Below, in pieces: positions 60,411-64,000 of a stretch of 64,000 nucleotides of DNA (position 1 is the stretch's first letter; each line of letters starts with the position of its first letter). The notes under the pieces were generated by a model, which did no database searches, was not told the origin of the DNA, and worked only from the letters and a program-made list of their open reading frames with translations. The stretch spans positions 186,001 through 250,000 of the forward strand of contig NZ_JAAMPT010000209.1 of the NCBI RefSeq assembly GCF_012911605.1, written 5' to 3'. Source of the stretch: Flavobacterium solisilvae. Lineage in GTDB: Bacteria; Bacteroidota; Bacteroidia; Flavobacteriales; Flavobacteriaceae. The translations under genes and the position numbers were made by a program.

Positions 60411-62858
60411 TTACACATTTCCAATTCGGACAACATCAGCAAAAATTCCAGAAGCAGTAACGGCTGCGCCAGCTCCAGCACCTTTGATGATTAGTGGTTG
60501 ATCCACGTAACGATCGGTGTAGAATTCGACAATATTGTCTTTTCCTTCGAGGTTGTAAAATGGGCTTTCTTTTGGAATAAATTGCAAGCCAACTGCTGCT
60601 TTTCCGTTGTTGAAACTCGCTACAAACTTGATGCGACTGTCTTTTTCTTTTGCTTCGTTTAATAATTTATTGAAATGAGCTTCGTGCTTAATTAATGAGG
60701 CGAAAAAATCATCATTGTTTGTCGTTTTCATGCATTCGTCAGGAAGGAAACAGTTGTTTTCAATTTCTTCGATATCCATTTGATAACCGCTTTCTCGAAT
60801 TAGAATTAATATCTTTCGAGCAACGTCAACTCCGCTCAAATCTATTTTTGGATCGGGTTCGGTAAATCCCTGAACTCCTGCTTCTTTAACGACATCATGA
60901 AAACTATAACTTTCACTAAAATTATTGAAAATAAAGTTTAAACTTCCTGATAAAACTGCATTGATACGATTAACTTTATCGCCTGAAGCAATTAATAGCT
61001 TCAAAGTGTCGATGATTGGTAAGCCTGCACCAACATTGGTTTCAAACAGAAATGGTGCATTGTATTTTCGGGATAAATCTTTCAGGTTTTTGTAGTTGTT
61101 AAATTCTGATGAACAGGCAATTTTATTACAGGTTACTACGGCAATATTTTTTGATAAAAATTGGTTGTAAATTCCGGCTACATCATAATTTGCTGTGATG
61201 TCAACAAAAATACTGTTGCGAAGATTGAGTTCTTTTACACGAGAAATAAAACTTTCTACATTGGCAGTTTCTCCGTTGTCTAAAGCGGTTTTCCAGTCTT
61301 TTAGATTGATGGCATCTTCGTCAAAAAACATTTTTCGAGAGTTTGCTAATGCGATTACTCGAACGTTAATTCTACGATTTTCTTTCAGGAATTTCTTTTG
61401 CTGACTGATTTGGTCAATGAATTTCTCACCAACGTTTCCAACGCCCATAACGAATAAGTTTAATTGCTTGGTATTATCTTCAAAGAAGCGTTCATGAAGT
61501 GTGTTCAAGGCTTTTTTAACATCATTTTCATTGATTACTACCGAAATGTTTCTTTCGGATGCACCTTGCGCAATGGCGCGAATGTTAACGTTGTTTTTGC
61601 CTAAAGTGCTGAACATTTTCCCTGAAATTCCTTGATGGTTTTTCATGCTTTCACCAACCAATGCTACGATACATAAGTCTTTTTCGACGATGCATTTATC
61701 GATTTTTCCTTGAGCGATTTCCAGTTCAAAGGCTTTGTTGATGGCATTTTTGGCATTTTCGGCATCTGAATTTAGAATTCCAATACAGATAGAATGTTCG
61801 GACGAAGCCTGAGTGATGAAAATTACATTGATATTTTCGATAGAAAGTACTTCAAACAAACGTTTTGACGAACCGGAAACACCTACAATTCCTGAGCCTT
61901 CAAGTGTTAATAAAGCTATTTTGTCAATATGAGAAATTCCTTTGATTGGATTACTGGTTGATGATGGATTATTTGAAATTAATGTTCCATCGGCTTCGGG
62001 TTCAAACGTATTTTTGATAAGAATTGGAATATTGTCTTTCAAAACCGGCTGAATGGTTGGTGGATACAACACTTTTGCGCCAAAATGCGACAATTCCATT
62101 GCTTCCTGATAGGAAATGGTTTCGATAGGTTGGGCTTGTTTTACGATTTTTGGATTAGCTGTAAACATACCATTTACGTCAGTCCAAATTTCTAAAACTT
62201 CGGCATTAATAGCTGCTGCAATAATGGCTGCTGTATAATCAGAACCGCCACGACCAAGTGTTGTTATATTTCCATCGGCAGAAGCAGCTATAAACCCTGG
62301 TAAAAGTGTAACTTGTTGATTGTTATTTTTAAAATAATCTTTAATTAATGTGTTAGTTTCAGCAAAATTAACGGAAGCTTTTCCAAAATTATTGTCGGTT
62401 TTAATGAGTTCGCGGCTGTCTTTAAAGGTTGAATTGCTTATTTTTTGTTTTAAAGCTGTTGCGATAATTTGTGATGAAAGTAGTTCTCCAAAACCCGCAA
62501 CAATATCAGCAGTTCTATTGGATAATTCGCCCAAAAGATAACAACCGTCTAATAAGGTTTTTAAATGGTTGATATTGCTATTAACAGTGTCAATGATTTC
62601 GCTTTGATCGCTTAACGGAATTAATTCATCAATAGCTTCTTTGTGTTTCTTTTCGATTTCGGAGACAATATTTTTGTAATTTCTGTCTTTTGCGGAAGCT
62701 GTTTTTCCTGCTAAAATCAATAAATCGGTTACGCCGCTAAAAGCTGAAACGACTACAGCTAGTTTTTTGGATTTACTTTTTTCTGCAACAATATTTATTG
62801 TTTTGTTGATATTTTCGGCGTTGGCTACAGATGTTCCGCCAAATTTTAATGCTATCAT
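60411..62858 (-). CDS. thrA: Bifunctional aspartokinase / homoserine dehydrogenase
   Basis: 815 aa, the usual ThrA length. The aspartokinase domain (1-~290) opens with KFGGTSVAN and has the aspartate-site segment TLGRGGSDYTAAI. Two ACT-like regulatory units (about 305-460) follow. The homoserine dehydrogenase domain (about 465-815) has the NAD(P) motif MGVGNVGEKF and the C-terminal GGKxxxxGAGAGAAVTASG-like block. It catalyses the first and third steps of threonine synthesis. It is preceded by a threonine-rich leader peptide and hairpins. Confidence 0.95.
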   Translation of the reverse strand: MIALKFGGTSVANAENINKTINIVAEKSKSKKLAVVVSAFSGVTDLLILAGKTASAKDRNYKNIVSEIEKKHKEAIDELIPLSDQSEIIDTVNSNINHLKTLLDGCYLLGELSNRTADIVAGFGELLSSQIIATALKQKISNSTFKDSRELIKTDNNFGKASVNFAETNTLIKDYFKNNNQQVTLLPGFIAASADGNITTLGRGGSDYTAAIIAAAINAEVLEIWTDVNGMFTANPKIVKQAQPIETISYQEAMELSHFGAKVLYPPTIQPVLKDNIPILIKNTFEPEADGTLISNNPSSTSNPIKGISHIDKIALLTLEGSGIVGVSGSSKRLFEVLSIENINVIFITQASSEHSICIGILNSDAENAKNAINKAFELEIAQGKIDKCIVEKDLCIVALVGESMKNHQGISGKMFSTLGKNNVNIRAIAQGASERNISVVINENDVKKALNTLHERFFEDNTKQLNLFVMGVGNVGEKFIDQISQQKKFLKENRRINVRVIALANSRKMFFDEDAINLKDWKTALDNGETANVESFISRVKELNLRNSIFVDITANYDVAGIYNQFLSKNIAVVTCNKIACSSEFNNYKNLKDLSRKYNAPFLFETNVGAGLPIIDTLKLLIASGDKVNRINAVLSGSLNFIFNNFSESYSFHDVVKEAGVQGFTEPDPKIDLSGVDVARKILILIRESGYQMDIEEIENNCFLPDECMKTTNNDDFFASLIKHEAHFNKLLNEAKEKDSRIKFVASFNNGKAAVGLQFIPKESPFYNLEGKDNIVEFYTDRYVDQPLIIKGAGAGAAVTASGIFADVVRIGNV

Positions 62859-62902
62859 GACTTTTTAGTTATGAATTTTGAATTTAAGTTAATGTTTAAG
62901 TA

Positions 62903-62949
62903 GCTTTCAAATGAAAGCACATAAATAGGATTATATGTGAAAATTATAC
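62903..62949 (-). promoter_or_regulatory. Hairpin series of the thr leader (attenuator region)
   Basis: On the minus strand three hairpins follow the leader peptide. ACCCC-ATTT-GGGGT (62962-62949) runs into the stop region and is followed by ATAATTTT. CACATA / TATGTG (62940-62919) is next. GCTTTCA-TT-TGAAAGC (62918-62903) is last, close to thrA. Inside the leader coding part CAACCAA / TTGGTTG (62994-63011) forms another stem. Alternative pairing among them is possible. No canonical U-run terminator was found after the last stem. Confidence 0.45.
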
Positions 62950-63048
62950 CCCAAATGGGGTTGTAGTAGTTGATGTAGTGCCAACAGTTGTTTCAACCAA
63001 AGAATTGGTTGTTTGTGAGAAATTATATGTAAAATTATTGGCAATCAT
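62944..63048 (-). CDS. Threonine leader peptide (thrL-like)
   Basis: 34 codons. The peptide is MIANNFTYNFSQTTNSLVET, then TVGTTSTTTTPFGV, with 11 threonines and the run TTSTTTT. It ends 85 nt upstream of thrA. Stalling on scarce Thr-tRNA in this run would suit control of a threonine biosynthesis operon, as with E. coli thrL, but the sequence and RNA structures differ. The start is ATG 63048, 6 nt after a TATATTTG box, so the leader may be read from a nearly leaderless mRNA. Confidence 0.8.
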   Translation of the reverse strand: MIANNFTYNFSQTTNSLVETTVGTTSTTTTPFGV

Positions 63049-63054
63049 ATTTTT

Positions 63055-63062
63055 CAAATATA
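63055..63062 (-). promoter_or_regulatory. -7 promoter box of the thr operon
   Basis: On the minus strand this reads TATATTTG, with the leader-peptide ATG only 6 nt away. Upstream on the same strand there is a short A/T-rich run but no clear -33 TTTG. Confidence 0.55.
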
Positions 63063-63258
63063 TAGTATTTATTTTTAAACTTTTACATAAAGAGTGATTT
63101 TTGAGGATTTGACAAAAGAAAAACGATATAGTTTGTTAAATTTTTAAAGTAAATTTATTTTGAAAACTATTATTGATAATTTGTCAATAAAATAGCGAAA
63201 AAATAATTGCTTTTTAACAATCGTTTACGGAATTTTGGGCTTTTAATTCCTAGAAAAA

Positions 63259-64000
63259 ATGGAGCATTCGCATTATATTAGTTCTGAAGTATTGACTTTG
63301 GAGACATTACAAGAGATAATTTCTGAACACAAAACATTGGCATTGTCAGAAGAAGCAAAGGTAAATATTCAACAATGTCGTGATTATTTAGACCAAAAAA
63401 TGGCTTCCAATGAAACACCAATTTACGGTATAAATACAGGTTTTGGCTCGTTATGTAATGTGAAAATATCGAATGAGAATTTATCCAAACTACAGGAAAA
63501 TCTAGTAAAATCGCATGCTTGTGGAACTGGTGAAGAAGTGCCGCAAGAAATTGTGAAACTAATGTTGTTGCTTAAAATCCAAAGTTTAAGTTACGGAAAT
63601 TCAGGCGTTCAATTGCAAACGGTGGAACGATTAGTTAATTTTTACAACAATGATATTTTACCGGTAATTTATAATCAAGGTTCGCTTGGCGCGAGTGGCG
63701 ATTTGGCTCCGTTGGCACATTTAAGTTTACCGCTTTTAGGCGAAGGCGAAGTGAATTATGAAGGATTTCGTCAACCAGCAGGAAAAGTGTTGGAGAAAAT
63801 GGGATGGAAGCCAATCGTTTTACAGTCTAAAGAAGGTTTGGCATTGTTAAACGGAACGCAATTTATGAGTTCGTATGGTTGTTATGTTTTACTGAAAGCG
63901 ATGAAATATTCCTATTTGGCAGATGTAATTTCGGCGGTTTCTTTGGAAGGTTTTGACGGAAGAATTGAGCCGTTTAATGAGTTAATCCATTATGTTCGTC
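63259..64000 (+). CDS. hutH: Histidine ammonia-lyase, N-terminal part cut by the window edge
   Basis: 247 codons from ATG 63259 to the edge. Histidine ammonia-lyase removes ammonia from histidine to give urocanate, the first step of the hut pathway. The MIO cofactor triad Ala145-Ser146-Gly147 is in GSLGASGDLAPLAH, and the proton-abstracting Tyr56 is in YGINTGFG. Both match the HAL/PAL family, and length and spacing fit HAL. The gene is divergent from thrA. No clear promoter box was found. The C-terminal half is not visible. Confidence 0.92.
   Translation, partial: MEHSHYISSEVLTLETLQEIISEHKTLALSEEAKVNIQQCRDYLDQKMASNETPIYGINTGFGSLCNVKISNENLSKLQENLVKSHACGTGEEVPQEIVKLMLLLKIQSLSYGNSGVQLQTVERLVNFYNNDILPVIYNQGSLGASGDLAPLAHLSLPLLGEGEVNYEGFRQPAGKVLEKMGWKPIVLQSKEGLALLNGTQFMSSYGCYVLLKAMKYSYLADVISAVSLEGFDGRIEPFNELIHYVR

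Noticed and set aside
1-64000. tRNA, rRNA or known riboswitch genes
   Set aside because: I read the gene-free gaps and found no tRNA-like cloverleaf, rRNA block or recognised riboswitch core. Small structured RNAs could still be missed without a covariance search.

Overview
The window comes from an AT-rich bacterium of the Bacteroidota, most likely family Flavobacteriaceae (Flavobacterium-like). Three things point there. The protein families are typical: Bacteroidota-type PurM, a DUF2911 protein, a YtxJ bacillithiol-system protein, a UbiA-type prenyltransferase clustered with KdsC and Maf, and a large LptD. Many genes are preceded by the Bacteroidota -7 promoter box TAnnTTTG and lack an obvious Shine-Dalgarno sequence. 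Short palindromic repeats are common between genes. No rRNA, tRNA, CRISPR array or prophage was recognised. Both ends cut a gene: an M1-like peptidase on the left and histidine ammonia-lyase (hutH) on the right.

Layout. 1-2.8 kb: an MBOAT O-acyltransferase and an SGNH partner (cell-surface acylation), then the peptidase. 2.9-6.6 kb: a LOG-family protein and uvrA, separated by a structured repeat. 6.7-13.2 kb: a conserved hypothetical gene, a Fic enzyme with an operator-like inverted repeat, a ClC channel, an AlkD-like protein, gamma-glutamyltransferase and AcpH. 13.3-17.5 kb: glmM, tcdA, a HAD phosphatase, an SGNH hydrolase, and a DUF559 nuclease-like gene framed by inverted 42-bp double-hairpin repeats. 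17.6-20.2 kb: a photolyase cluster (photolyase, SDR, SRPBCC). 20.4-26.1 kb: a DUF2911 protein, then an operon of PIG-L deacetylase, a 35-aa membrane peptide and a sodium:solute symporter. 26.4-29.8 kb: MscS, Maf, UbiA, KdsC and DUF2520. 29.9-31.2 kb: an IS3-family insertion sequence with a broken orfB. 31.2-34.3 kb: nhaA, a nonsense-mutated SRPBCC gene and an AT-rich accessory gene pair, one of them GIY-YIG-like. 34.5-50.1 kb: mostly envelope and peptidoglycan genes (lptD, two tandem SPOR-amidases, MlaD, a NagZ/beta-lactamase-like fusion), plus purM, ridA and an HdrB/HdrC-like Fe-S pair. 50.3-52.7 kb: a two-component system. 53.4-57.8 kb: clpB, ytxJ and a lipoprotein. 57.9-63.1 kb: the thrABC operon behind a threonine-rich leader peptide. 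63.3 kb to the end: hutH.

The most notable signals are not ordinary genes. (1) The DUF559 gene lies between inverted 42-bp repeats that differ at only four positions, all of them compensatory changes in one hairpin. (2) A 34-codon leader peptide with 11 threonines precedes thrA, followed by several hairpins, which fits attenuation. (3) A perfect 21-bp-arm palindrome lies inside the 5' coding end of ggt and adds about 24 in-frame codons before the signal peptide. (4) A 35-aa membrane peptide is packed between PIG-L and the symporter with gaps of 2 and 1 nt. (5) The Fic gene has a perfect 12-bp inverted repeat beside its promoter. (6) A structured repeat follows uvrA directly.
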